DNA of 64,000 bases from positions 24,638,981-24,702,980 of the forward strand of contig NC_045147.1 of NCBI RefSeq assembly GCF_008831285.2. The letters run 5' to 3'. The translations under genes were made by a program, and so were the position numbers. Each line of letters starts with the position of its first letter. The first letter of the stretch is position 1. The DNA is from Nymphaea colorata (taxonomy: Eukaryota; Streptophyta; Magnoliopsida; Nymphaeales; Nymphaeaceae). Under the pieces are notes generated by a model that saw only the letters and a list, made by a program, of their open reading frames with translations, searched no databases and was not told the origin of the DNA. This document shows positions 10,721-23,900 of this stretch, piece by piece.

Positions 10721-13700
10721 ATGGGCGGCAAAAAAGTGTCCGTCCGCCCAAGCCCTTGTAGCGGCCGTCGGATCCTCGCCCAGAAGAGGCCCCACTCTGA
10801 CGGCGTTGTCAACAGCGTCAAGAAGCTGCAGCGCCGGGAGATCTCCTCCAAGGGCAGTCGGCTCTTCAGCAAGAGCAACGCTCAAGAGCGGTTTAGGAAC
10901 ATACAGTTACAGGTTTGGATCCCCATTCCTACCGCCCCTATTACTACCATGTCCCTCCTGCACCCTTCTCCCTCATTTTGGTTTCTCTTATACTTTCTTT
11001 TGTCTTTTTGGTTTTTTTGACTGAAATGGTATTGTCAGCGTCCTTACTTTCTTTCTCTATTCATTCTCTTTTCATCTTTATTTGTTGGTGTATTAAGGAA
11101 CTGGGCACTTTACTGTGATTGTCGTGGCGGAGTTGAAACTTCCTCCTTCAAATTTTGAAGATGCCACGTAGTTTTCATCTCTGGTTGCTGCCATCAAAGC
11201 GATGCTAAATTTTAGGGTGGTCTAATGACCCCTTAGTAACTTGATTATTTTTCTCATACTGCCCAAAACATTGTGACTTTTTTTTCGCTTTATTAGGATC
11301 TCTGAGCTGTGTGAGCAAAATGCTCTAAATTCTTTTACATCTTCTGTTTCCAGTAGTTCTTCACCTTATGCAACTAGTGCAACTGACGGCGATAACCATC
11401 TCCTTCCTTATCAAGTAGTAAGAAGAGTAATTGATGGAGGGGAAGCTGATTGCAGTTGCGTACATGTTTTTCTCTCCCACAGCAGCCTTGATCATGTTCA
11501 TGGCTGTCAAGTGTTACACAGTACTCATAGTGTGACATCGGCTGCTTTCACAGTGTACCGTTGTAGTGCAAAAATCTCGTAAGCCAAAATAAGAATCAAT
11601 TATGACAGGGAAAGTGAAAGCATCCCAAATGGATTTTATGAAGCAATTTCATCAGTTAATTTATGAATGACTGGGCCAGTATCTTGCGGGTTGCCACTGT
11701 GAGGCATAAAGCTGCTCAATCAGTCAATCGGCTGTGCATAGAATTTAATCTTCCATGTGATGAATTCTGTGATAAAAATTAGAGTGAAAAAATGAAATGA
11801 TAGTTAATGGTAGTCAGAAAAAATAAAAAGTATTTCATCAACCATGAGGAAAAAGAGAATGCAACCCTACATGCATGTGAGCATGCATGAACCTAGAATC
11901 TGTTTCGCTTGCCATAATCTTTCTTTTCATGAATCAAGCTTTCATGCTGCAAACCACGAGAAACAAGATTGTGTGGTTGAGATATTCCTGTGCTTTGGGT
12001 AACATATTTATAATTTTAGATATTTTTCTTGATTTTCCATCTTTGCTGGATTTTGTCTTGAATTTAAGGCTTTCCTGCAGGAAGAATTTGATACTTATGA
12101 TCCCAAGGTCGATTGGTTCTTGCAACTTCACTTCCTGAAGAAAAGATCTAGAATAATTGAAATTGTTGCAGCACATGACATTGTTTTCGCTCTTACACAG
12201 TCTGGTATATGTGCGGCATTTAGCAGAGGTTTGCATTTGGTTTGCGCTACTCTGAAAATATCATTGGACTGACGAGAGAAATGCTTTCTTAAAATCTCCT
12301 GAAAATGGTTGACCCGTTTAAGCTTGTTCATTATTTGCAGAGACTAACAAGAGAATATGCTACTTGAATGTGAGCCCTGATGAAGTCATCAGAAGCTTAT
12401 TTTACAACAAGAACAACGAGTCCCTTATTACGGTTTCGGTTTATGCATCTGATAACTTCAGCTCTCTGAAGTGTAGAACAACTAGAATTGAGTAAGTATA
12501 GGTTTTTTGCTTATGCATTATGCCCAGTAAGTTTCTTGGATATGGTTCATAGAAATCTGGCAAAATTTCTTAGGTATATCCAGCGTGGCAAACCTAGTGC
12601 CGGTTTCCCACTTTTTGAGTCTGAGTCCTTGAGGTGGCCAGGATTTGTTGAATTTGATGACGTAAATGGAAAAGTTCTTACTTATTCTGCACAGAACAGG
12701 TAACCATACTGAGATTTGGGTGTTGTTAGATAGCTCGAGTGTTTGAGTTATCATCCTAATGTTCTCTCTTCCTTCCTGTCTTGTTCCTGTTGTTCTAGCA
12801 TATACAAGGTGTTTGACCTCAAAAACTACAAGCTGTTGTACTCAATATCAGATGAGCATGTTCAAGAAATTAAAATCAGGTGAAATTTGCCCCCTTTCCC
12901 TATTTTGTGTGTGTGCATGCACAGATAGTATACTTTATCATTTAGTGTTGATATTTTGTTTGCTAAGGAGCAGTGTCTTGTCTTTCCTTTTTTATGTTGA
13001 AAATGTGATGAAGACGTGAAATTTCACCACATCAATAGCTACTAGATTGTTGATCTTTTGTATGTTTTGAACTATGTTGTTGAGACGGGCGTGTCGACTA
13101 GGTGCCGCCTAGTCGCTACTCCACCTGCATTGCCTAAGTCCAAGCAGCTAGGCGATCATTACACTTAGGCACACGCCTCATTAGGGCCCAGGCACAACTA
13201 GTCCAGCCTGCTCCTAGTCCATAGAAGTGCAAGAATCTCTCAGCGGGGCTCTTAAAGACTATTTAATGAATATTAAATGGGTGCTGGAGGCTGTTGTGGT
13301 GCAGGTTTTCTACATTAGGACTGGATCGTATCTTTCTTTGACTATTTGTTCTATTCCAATTTGTGCCTATCTGCTTGCTAATTTGGCTAGTGTGTTCTGT
13401 TCCAGTCCGCCTTCATAAATGATAAACCTTCACTTTCAGTGCTCACCTTGTGCTCTCTCTTTATATTTATATTTTGTAATCATGTGCGAACGATTTACAG
13501 TTTACTGATGTTTCGTTTTTTTACTTTATATTTTGTTTCCACTTGCAACAATTGACTGTTATTTATATTTGTATTCTGTTTATATTGTTTATATTTATAT
13601 ATGTAACTCTATTATATATATTTTTTTCATTAAATTAATTATGTTTATTAAGTTTATATTATATTTATAGACTGTTTACCGTTTACATAATTTTTTATTA

Positions 13701-13770
13701 GGTTAATTATGTTTTATATTGTAATTCAGCTTCATTGTATTATATAATAGACTTATTGTGTGTGTATATA

Positions 13771-13807
<37 letters not shown>

Positions 13808-15857
13808 CTTTGTACTATTAACCTATTGTACTAACGTTTTCTCTATTTTTCTGTCATGTAATACAATTTATTTGACTGTTAGTATGTTACGACTTACAAC
13901 TTACAAAGTTATAAATTATAACTTTGCATTTTGCCTTGATTGTACAAGTATAATATAAATGACTGCTATGGACTGTTGTCATATTGTATAACTTAATACA
14001 AGCTAATTAATAGCTTCATTATTATGATTGCTGTCTCCGCAGGTGCCCCTTCTTCCAATGGTACAATAATTCCTATTCCTATTCCCTTATTCCTTTTTTG
14101 GTTTATCTACATTCTGGAAATGCACATGCAAGTGGAGTGTTGGTCAGAGCAAGCCACCCTATGTTCTATTACCAGACAACAACATGGGAAGAAGTTCATC
14201 TAAAATTAGAGCTAGAAACACTGCATTTCGTTTTGTTCCCATTCTTCATTTCCTTCTTCTCGAAACCATAGAGGACTTCTCCTATTATGCTCTGTTTTGC
14301 CTAAGTGTGCCTAGTCACTAAGTGCAGCCTGTCTCCTGGCTGCACCTTGTGGCTTTCATAACATAGGTCATGAAACATGCGTCTTATGTCCTATGGACAC
14401 TTCACTTTGTGTGCGTCCTCCATTGGCTAGGGGCTTTGGTATAGTGGGAGGCAAGTGTCTGCCAACTGCAAGTCACTGGTTCAAAGCTTGTGGGCATCAA
14501 AGTCAACTGTGCAAGCCAAAGAAGGCATAGGCCCTGAGGGCGGGGTACTAGCATTGGGGTTTTATGCTTCCCCGTGAGCAACAGTCTCTTGGCCAGGGTT
14601 CGGTCTTGCCAGGTTAGTAGCTGTATATGAAAAAAAGAAAAGGCACTTCGCAGCCTTCTTGGTCACAATCCAAGTGTTGTCGGTTATTGTGAATACTATG
14701 CATTCAACTTAATCACTTGCCTTTTTATTATCTTGTTACGGTAGTTTTTATTTACTTGAACTCTTTTTCCTTATATATCTATCATTGTCTTGCACATAAG
14801 TTTTGATTTTATTTTGCAAATTGATATTTTAAAAGATACTGATTATGAAATGTTTCTCAAGAGCTTGTACTTGATGAAATACTCATGTCCTGTGGGTTTA
14901 GATTATGTTATGCCAAGTCATGGTAGGTTGGGTTGTGTCGGAACCATTCTTTCTGGAAAGTGGACAGTCATTTTGCGAACCTGTATCACATGCAGAGAAG
15001 CGTTATCCATCTCATTGCCATTTCACAATCTGTGTTTGTATGCTGTCTCAAGCTGTCCTCTTCATTAGATTTCTTGGTAGTTTTGCTTTGCATTGTCACT
15101 CTTCCATTAATATCCATGTAAAATAGCTAAAAGGCTACAAAATATTCACATACAGTGTCTACTTAGTAATATGTGTGTGTGTGTGTGTGTGTGTGCATGC
15201 TGCATGCACTTATCCTTTTACATCATGTGTGAAAATGCATCATCCTTAATATGAACATGTGCTTGATCATTGTTGTTAAATCTGTACTATATCTGTGGTG
15301 GAGATTACTTAAACTATATATGAAATTAATTCAACTATTATCAACCTTCTTTCATCAACTTCCAGCACACAATTTGTTTTTCTTCTTTTTTGGTTTACTA
15401 AAAATAAATGTGGGATAAACAATACCTAGTCTATTGTATGTTCTGTACTAGATAAACCATGATAAGTATATCTGTCAGTGTGGGAATAGAACATGAGGAT
15501 ATTTTCACACTTCACATACGCTTGAACATGTTTGTGTGTGTATCCTTGTGTATGTGGCATGTGACATTGTGAATGTGTTGTGCAGCTGAACTTCATCGCC
15601 ACCAAGACTAGATAATCTTCCCACCGTTGACAAAATTATCGATTTTATTTGGAAGCTTAATAACTTGGATATAATCAATTATCAAACTGGTTAATGACTT
15701 AACTGGAACTCGTGTTCACAACGTTTCTTTTTCAGTTCATACATGTCCTAGATTGGCAATTGATGTACATGTAGTTGATGCCATGATGTTTTGTGTATAG
15801 AGGAGTTGGGGAACATAGAGGGAGAGAAAGACAACATTTTGTGTACAGGGGGTGGGG

Positions 15858-15894
<37 letters not shown>

Positions 15895-17189
15895 TCTTTT
15901 ATAGTTTTTGTCTTAACCCTTGTTTTGTTAAACAGCCCAGGTATCATGCTACTAATTTTTACTAGGGCAAGCAGTCATGTTCCTCTCAAGATCCTGTCGA
16001 TTGAGGATGGTACAGTCCTTAAGTCTTTCAATCACCTCCTGCACAGAAATAAGAAGGTAGACTTCATTGAGCAGTTCAATGAAAAGCTTCTTGTCAAACA
16101 AGAAAATGAGAACCTTCAGATACTGGATGTAAGTCTCTCCCTCTCTCTCTCTCTCCCGCCCCCTCTCCCCCTTTTATACGTTCTTTTTGTTCAGGATACC
16201 TTGAGCATGGTCCTGGGTCCACAGGTTTCGTGTGTGAATACTTATGCCCATGCTTTCTTCATGGATTATTAGTTTCAATTATTTTTTCAGGTGAGAAATG
16301 CACAGTTAACTGAAGTCAGCAGCACAGAGTTCATGACACCATCAGCATTCATCTTTTTATATGAAAATCAATTGTTCTTGACATTTCGTAACCGGACAGT
16401 GGCTGTCTGGAATTTCAGAGGGGAGCTGGTTACTTCATTTGATGATCACCTTTTATGGCATCCAAACTGCAACACAAACAACATTTATATTACTAGTGAC
16501 CAAGACCTTATAATTTCTTACTGCAAGGCTGATCCTGATGATTCCTCAGTGGAGGGAACTGGTATGGTTTTCATAAATGTCTTTGTTGTTCTGGTTCATA
16601 TTGTTGAGATTAATGTCAATTTAGTATAATCTGAATCGTGGGAGCCACGTTAGGGTGGAACTGAATTATCTCTAGGCATCGATGTTTCTCTGTCTTGGTG
16701 TTTTTGTTCTCTTCACCAATAACTTATCAGCGTAGGAGGTTCATTTATACCATGCCATGTTGAAGCTTAACAGGCCAACAATTGCAACAAGAGCCACATC
16801 TACTGACTCCCACATGCCCACATGCACATGCACACACACACACACACACACACTCTCTCTCTCATACTGACTCCTATGCAAGGTAAGCAAAGCACATGCA
16901 CATTTGTACATAGCCAAGAATTTGAAACATCTTCAACTCAGACATTTGTTTTCTTCTTACAGCTGGTTCCATTAATATTAGCAATATCTTGACTGGAAAA
17001 TGTCTGGCAAAGATTCGAGCATGTGATCCGAATGTTAATATTAGTCCTAGAAATCGGGCAAATGCTTCCAAGATCTGGAGCAGCGTTGCAGAAGCATTGG
17101 AAGACATAACAGCATTGTTTTATGATGAAGAAAGGAACGAAATCTACACTGGTAATAGGCTTGGACTGGTTCATGTGTGGTCAAACTAG
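10721..17189 (+). CDS. Plant-conserved WD40/transducin-like protein, 8 exons
   Basis: Exons: 10721-10912, 12081-12228, 12341-12491, 12574-12699, 12799-12879, 15936-16128, 16291-16561, 16963-17189. All junctions are GT-AG, the coding total is 1,389 nt (divisible by 3), and the joined frame gives 462 residues. The N-terminus (about 1-64) is basic and probably disordered. From about residue 65 the protein has blade-like beta repeats (for example VDWFLQLHFLKKRSRIIEIV, NLQILDV, TVAVWNFRGELVTSF) and ends with NEIYTGNRLGLVHVWSN, a typical WD40 closing strand. I recognise it as a highly conserved plant 'transducin/WD40 repeat-like' protein, but I know no settled function. Such folds are normally protein-interaction platforms. 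A TTG-initiated extension to 10673 is less likely than the ATG at 10721, which gives MGGKK. Intron 5 is 3,056 bp and contains repeat debris. Confidence 0.88.
13078..14375. mobile_element. Possible non-autonomous DNA transposon remnant in intron 5
   Basis: Both ends carry related, oppositely oriented GGTGC(C/A)GCC motifs embedded in CTAGG/GCCTA-rich DNA: CTAGGTGCCGCCTAGTCGC at about 13099-13117, and the reverse complement of a similar segment at about 14318-14350. The interior is AT-rich with no transposase. The GCCTAGTC-rich ends resemble plant hAT-type non-autonomous repeats. The ends are imperfect and I could not define a target-site duplication, so this stays tentative. Confidence 0.3.
13761..13804. 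repeat. (TA)n microsatellite
   Basis: TG/TA run followed by about 17 TA units in the AT-rich core of intron 5 of the WD40-like gene. Confidence 0.9.
14427..14642 (+). mobile_element. tRNA-derived SINE candidate
   Basis: About 215 bp, non-coding, in intron 5 of the WD40-like gene. The 5' part has a box-A-like TATAGTGGGAGGC and, about 35 bp later, a near-perfect Pol III box B, GGTTCAAAGCT. A tRNA-unrelated body with GCTTCCCCGTGAGC and GGTTCGGTCTTGCC follows, and the element ends in an A-rich tail (TATATGAAAAAAAGAAAA). This is the layout of plant SINEs such as the Au family. No clear target-site duplication was found. Confidence 0.45.
15171..15194. repeat. (TG)n microsatellite
   Basis: About 12 TG units in intron 5 of the WD40-like gene, followed by GCATGCTGCATGCA. 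Confidence 0.9.
15864..15892. repeat. (GA)n microsatellite near exon 6 acceptor
   Basis: About 14 GA units roughly 45 bp upstream of the exon 6 start (15936). Purine-rich sequence so close to a 3' splice site is unusual, but a U/T-rich tract does lie between the repeat and the AG. Confidence 0.9.
16830..16863. repeat. (CA)n(CT)n compound microsatellite
   Basis: About 11 CA units followed by about 6 CT units in intron 7 of the WD40-like gene. Confidence 0.9.
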
Positions 17190-20100
17190 GATGCTGATTG
17201 GTTCCAAGAAAGCAGCTGAAATGTACACCGGAGTGCTCGCTGGGTTGGTGTATGCGCTTGTATCATTATATTGTCCTGAATTATTCTTGGTTGTACCATT
17301 GGTCCAACATCTCCTTTATGATGGCCTTGTATCATTCATTGTTGTATAACTGTGCACATTTAACCTCCCACTAATTGTCTATTCGAAGGAGAATTCAGCT
17401 GGCTTAGCATGGCAATTTCGTGTTTATGTTCGAATGACTCATCCCACGTTGTTTGGATTATTATGACGCTACAGACTTGGTAAGGTGGTTTTCAGGTCCG
17501 ATGAGCAGTTGTAGACTTGAGGATTGGAATGGCTGTTCTCTTGCTTAAAACTGTTTCATCGGAACGTTTTGCAACCAGGGTGTCTTCCATTTAGGGCTTT
17601 GTGGTCAAGAAAATGAATTTATCACTGCGGAAGTTTTCTTAAAATTTTTGAAACCTTTGTTTCGGCTGGAAATTTTCGAAGATTATTTGCTTGATTTGTG
17701 AAACATGAAAGCTGCCTTGTCTATACTTTGCTATACAAGTTCAAAGACTGTATGTGCTTTTGGAAATTGAATCATATGCACTTTAAAATATGTTAACGTC
17801 TTACGAGTAATCATAAATTTGCCTGAGATTGTAGGTGTCTTTTCATGTGCTTGGAGCACAGGAGAGATTGTACGATCAACCGCACGGGAGTGGGTTTTTT
17901 TTTTTCCTCCGTCTTCTAATGATTTGTTTTTACCGTCAGAATCTTTTTATAGCATCAATTACTGCTGTCAGCCCAGACGAGAATCAAGTTGCATGTGAGT
18001 TTCGATGCAAACCTGCTGGGAGAGGGTTATTGCCAAAAAATCGAGCTATAAAGAACGAAAAAAAAAGGAAACCAATTATACGGTTTGAAGTTGAAGCAAA
18101 GCTGCTCATATAAAATGATCAAACGGTTCTTAGCGTCTGATGGGTAGTTTTTCGTGGGGGGCATGTTGAGCAAAGTCCATTTATGGGAGGAACCTCTGTA
18201 CATGAGAATTACTTCCTTCTAAGCTCATGCTCCTCTGTAGGGAAAAAGGAAATCCTCGGTGCCAAAGAAAATTTTCCAATGCGGCAGATCATGCTCCCCT
18301 TGGCAGCTCCAACTTTATAGCTCCTTTCTCCCACACAGAAAGCAAATGGATATAAGTGCCATAAATACTCGTGGTTGGTCAAGGTTCAAGTTAGAAGCCA
18401 TGCAAGATCCACCATTCTACCTCCTTCCGATTTGCTGCCTAAGTTTTAATGGGAGATTAAGTTGTCCTTATTGTTGCTCGACTTCGCTTGCGGGGATCCC
18501 GCAAGACTGGAAGTTGTCTTCTTTGTTGCTCGACTTTGTTTCCGGGGATCCCCGAAAACTGTAATTTGAAGGAGAGGGATGTGCGGAAGTGATTGGCTGT
18601 TAAGAAGGGCGGTACGTTGGAAATGCAGACATGGGCTACAGCACATGACGATACGCCTGCTTGGCATTTTCCCCCCTCCCTGTAATATGCTCTTCGTAGT
18701 GCGTGTGAGCGTGTGTGTGTGCGCGCACGCATGCAGAGCGTTTGCTGTTGAATAAAGCAGGTGACATGAAACGTGCAGTAGATGAAGGGAGGTCGCCTGC
18801 CATGAAATTAGAATGACATATGGGGAAATTGCATATTTCGCCATGAAGTGTCCCTCTCACTCATCAATGTTCGTCCCACGCGTCCTCGCCTGATTATGCC
18901 TCATCTTTTAACCAGGGAGTGGGTTGAGGCTGTCTGTGGCTAGATGATCCTTCTCCTCCAACTTATATCTTTCATTATAGGCTGGCAGAATGTCTAGTCC
19001 TATCCTACGTAACATAGAATTCGTAGTTGCATATTGTGTCTTTGCTTCTCATTCGAATTTCTTATGTTGGAACTAAAAGGCAACAGTTGGGAAGCCAGTT
19101 TGTTTGGAGGTTCAATGCGAGAATGCAAGAAGTGGAAAATGAGAAAGTTGATGGGCACTCACTTTTTGGTATTCACAAAAGGGCTGAAGCCTGAAAGTTC
19201 GAAGGCGAAAGCTCTGTGGTTCAGCATTAGTCACATCAGGGAACAGAATGTGGGGTTCATTAATATGGAGACGATGACAGTACTGGCCGTCGGTGGCGCA
19301 GCTGGTGTCCGATTTTGACGTACACAAGCGCAAGGTGCCAAGAATTCAAACCACAACACATAAAAAAAGTTTCTCTCCAGCGTGTGGCCTCCAGGTTGAA
19401 TTTTTGACTTTTTAATGCCTGCAGAGTGCCTAGGTTTCGAAGAGTTACCCCCACACGGCAAAAGGAAGGCACCAAGGAAAGAAGGCGTGGGAAAGGTTGG
19501 CAAGTCCGATATGTTGTTACGGGGCCTCGATGAATCTCGAGCAGAAGAAAGAAAGGGCGGATGTATATCTTCCAAAATAAAATAATTCTACATGTTAACA
19601 TTAGATCAGTTAACTTTGATTGAATGATTAAGGCTTATAAAAGAGGGTAACTGGAAATGTTTGGGGACTCCCCCCTATCCGCAAAAAATGAAAAAATGAT
19701 GGCAGAGTAAACTTGCAGATTGTATGAGCTGTTCTTTACTGAAGCTCCATGACTTGGCTGAGTTCAAAGTTAGACCAATTTGTCCTTTCGAGGAGGAGGA
19801 GAAGGTGGTACGTCGCGTAGAGATGGTCTGGGTAGCCCAGGAGCGGGGAAGGGTTAAGATCGGGCCTGCCCACGAGCTACCCGCTTCTTCCCTTGTTCAC
19901 AATAACGAACCAGTTTCCCGAATTCCTTAATGTGGGGAAACATGTAGCCTGGGCTGAATTGGTGGAAAGGTTTGACAAGAAGAGGAGGTAAGAAGAAAAA
20001 AAAAAGGGGGATCTAATTTTACCCCGTTCCCCCATCCAACTCAATCACAATATCGCACCATGTTCGTACACTATCATTTGGACGTTGTTGAGGAGGCATC

Positions 20101-20942
20101 GAAAAGCGTGTGATTTTGCCTCTTCCTGAAAGTTTGGAAGGTCAGGGAGAAAAAAAAAAAAGGCTGCCCGGTGACTTGTACTCCAGGCTTTCTTCCGCAC
20201 CTCCCGCCCCATATATTCAAAACGTCCGGGAAGGTAGCCGTCTGAAGCAATTTTATGCCTTTGCCACACAGACCACAGTGCAATGCGCTCCCCAAAACGT
20301 CGAAGACCGTCCCAACCTTAGTAAACTGGTTCGATTCTAACGTCCACAAGCAGGCAGCTACAGCACTGCGCTCCCTTCATTTAAATATGGTTTTCACCAT
20401 CGTTTCATTAGGTCATCAAGTGCCCCATCTCCATTTCTCCATTATTCAGTTAGCAGAAGGGGACGTTGTGCGAAGCGAGGGGGAGCGACGTCCTTCCCAA
20501 GGGCGTTACAAAGGGAATATGAAAGCTTCGTCGTTTTCCAAAAGAGTGACTATGGGAGCTTGTGTACAATAACCATTCGTATGCAACCGTTCATCTTTAG
20601 ATTGGAAACAACGTGTTACAGAGATGAGCATATTGTATATACAAGACCTAACTCTTACACAAAGACATGCAATACCAACTCTGTTACCAATGGACGAAGT
20701 ACTAAAAGCAAGGGACGCAGAAAACATCCTGCATAACTTGGCCCACTCAGGTAGTCAGCAGATCTCATCTAGGCTGGCATCTAAACTCATATCAGCGTAT
20801 CTTTGCTTCATTTCCTTTGCTTCTAAATGTCGACAGAGAGAAGAATGATCGTGATGCTGTAAGCACAGAGGAAAACACAGTCAGGTATGACATTCTAGAA
20901 CTCGAACTCCCACGTAGTAAGTAAAGACTAGCAGAATAAGCA
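17190..20942. other. Convergent intergenic region, no gene recognised
   Basis: Lies between the 3' ends of the plus-strand WD40-like gene and the minus-strand CIP7-like gene, and so holds their 3' UTRs. Open frames of 60-160 codons on both strands match no family known to me. A 52-bp tandem duplication is at 18459-18562. Confidence 0.5.
18459..18562. repeat. 52-bp tandem duplication with palindromic core
   Basis: Two adjacent units (18459-18510 and 18511-18562), each starting AAGTTGTC and containing TTGTTGCTCGACTT. The first holds the hairpin CTTGCGGG-GAT-CCCGCAAG and the second GGGGATCCCC at the matching place. There is no coding capacity. Confidence 0.8.
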
Positions 20943-23900
20943 TCACGTTTCTGCAGTTCTGGCATAATAACCTTTGCTAGAGGCTGCAGCTGCAGAAGAG
21001 ACTTGGTCCTCTCTTAACTTTGGGGAGGAAGACTGGGTAAAATGTTCTGAAAAAAAAAAACGAAACCATAAAAATCTACAGAAGTGGTCCCACCATGCAA
21101 CACCAACACATTGAATGTACTTTTCTGCTAAACATCTATAAATGCTTTATCAATTCAGACCAATTGCAAGGCACAACAATGTCTAAAAGGAGAAACACAG
21201 AGAAAAACAAGATTGATGAGAAAGAAACAAGACTCCGCTGTAAAGCAGACTGTATTGAAAGGGTCAAACAAATAGGATCTTGTGCTAATCAAGCATATTT
21301 GCCATTGAAATAATTACCCCAAATATGTTGCCGAGCATCAGCGAGACTTGAAATTCAGGTTCAGACATTTTTGTGGTCAATAAAAATCATTAGGAGGCCC
21401 CAAAAGGAAATAGGTGTTGATTAGAAATTGAAAATCGAGTGAAAGGATATGGCAACTTTGGATAATCATCCATGCACCACCAAGGAGTTCAGTAAGACAA
21501 ACATGCACACTTTGTTCATTACAACTCATCAATAATTATTAAATGGTAAGGACTTACTTGGTACGTATTCATGAAGGGCATTGTACTCCAAACTTCGTTT
21601 GCTTGAGTTCCCTCCATCATAGCTTCCTTGAATCACAGCCTTCTGGTGCCCAAAACCTTTAACATGTGGTGCAGATTTCCTCAGCAGAGCATCAATATTC
21701 CTTTTATTAAAACCTTTTGGCTCATCATTGTCATCCTCGCCTTCTGACAAAACTGGCGAGCTGCCCCATCCTGTTGTGATACTATCACCACCTCGATTCT
21801 TCCTAGCAAACTTTAAAAGTCTTTTAAATCCCTTAGGTGAATCTTTCTGGTAAACCAATGCTGGAGGATTCTCTGCATTGCCCCATTCATTTGCTATCCC
21901 AGCTTCACCACTATCTGCCTGAAGCATTTGTGATAAAGAGTGGCGGACCCGAGGGCTCCTCATAGACAATTCTGGAGTAACAACTGTTGGTTCTGACGGT
22001 GCACTTTCTTGAATGAGTTGTTTCTCTTGCTGATCCATCTGAGCCCATATCAAGTCCGTCACATCCTCTTGTGCATTCATTTGCTCAATACCTAAAGGAG
22101 CTTCTGCAGAAAATGTGGCTTCTGTTTCAAGAGGATCATCTGCTTTAGAATATAACTGTTCTGTGACATCATTCTTTTTGTTGTCAGGTTCAATAACATC
22201 TGCAAACTTGTTCAGGATGTTGTTGCAGTCTCCCGATTCAGCTACATCCATTTTCAACTGATCTTCATTGATTTCTGGCAACTGAGAAGCATCCACATTT
22301 ACATCTGCTTGTGATTCCTGAGCTTGGGCAAGGTTTACATCAGCCTTAGATGAGTCTGCAAGTTGTGCCACTTTTGTTTTAACAATGACAGGCCCAACTC
22401 CAGGGCCAATTCCTGTTCCTTTACGCAAGAAAGGCTTTGATTCCAATGGTACTACACTGCTTTTCTTGGTTACCTTGTTGTAGAAGTTTGGCTTGGCTGA
22501 GTTCATTGTTGAGTCATCAGTGGCTGAAGGGACATGGGAGTTTACACCACAACTATTGCTACTTTTTTTTATCAAATTACGCTTCTTGTTGTCCTTGCTC
22601 TTGATGGTAGGTTTTTCTTCACTTTGAACTTTTCTGGTTGTATTTTTAGAATGTTGTACTTGTGATCTTTCCATTCTTGTGTTTGTTCTGGTTGGTGATG
22701 GAGCCGGTTGTTGTTTCTTGCGGATTGGTGCAGTGGAGGTGGACATAGGAGTGGGAGTGTTGGAAGTTTTACTTGGTGTGGTGGAGGTCCTAGGTGATGC
22801 CCCTGATGATGAAGAAGTACGCATTGCAGATACTGGTGATGATCTGATTGGGGCCTTTCTCGAGATGATTGGCTTCGAATTTTCACGTTTAGGATTGCCT
22901 AACAGAGAAGAATTTCTTAGAGTTCTTTGAGATTGCTCTAGCTGGTCCTGTTTGGCACTAGCATGACCAGACTTGTTAGATGTTTCTGCCTTCCTTCGAT
23001 CAAGATCTTCTGTCATTGCCCTGAATTTCAACTCTTTTTCTGCCCTTTTTCCAGCATTCTCCCCTCGCAGCTTTGCATCCCTCTTTTCCTTATATTGTTC
23101 AGAGAACCCACCCTTCTGTGCACTTGATACATCTAGGATATTTTTGTTTGCACTATTTCCTGCCTGATTTTGGTTCCCAGAAGGCTTGTTTTCAATCATT
23201 TTGAGCACCACTTGGTTCAACTCCACGTTCTTCTGAAGATTCCATTCAGACGATGTCAGTTGAAGGTCACAATTTTCGTTCACTTCAGGTGCAAGTAATC
23301 CAATGGTACCATTTTTGGCAGGTTTACACTCATCTCCATCAGTAGCATTATCTGTCTCTACATTTCCAAGACTAATCTTTACTTCAGAACCACTGGGAGG
23401 ATCCCCCTCTGTCTTTTCTTCCACTGAGCTTTTGAGCAGAGAATTTTCTGTAACTTTCTGAGAAAAATCACTCGAAGTATTGTCCTGAATGTTTGTAGAA
23501 TTATCTTCCATACCTGCACTCCATCTCCTTAGAACAGATTTTTTTGTATTGATTAAAGAAGCCCCAATCTCGGCAGAAGCTCTTCTCTTCTGAAAGTCTA
23601 AGTTTAGATCCCTCTGTTTGCTTTCAAAGAGGGATATAGCATCCTGGACACTCATACTCCTAACAGAATTTTCAGGTTTTTTAGGCACCTCCTTTGGGTC
23701 TTCATCCTCACTACTGTTTTCAGTTTCTCTATTCATAGCCGCTATCCTTTCCCTTGCAGGATAGAATCCTAGACTCTTAATGGTTAACGCTGTTGATCTG
23801 CGAGACCCAGATCTGCCAATCTGGACTCTGCGCATTGGGGATGCTGACCTCCTTGGTGATGCAGACCTCATCATTGGCCGACTCCTTTCAGTAGGATTAT

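Noticed and set aside
10454-10885. 143-codon minus-strand open frame
   Set aside because: Antisense to exon 1 and the 5' UTR of the WD40-like gene; no recognisable protein.
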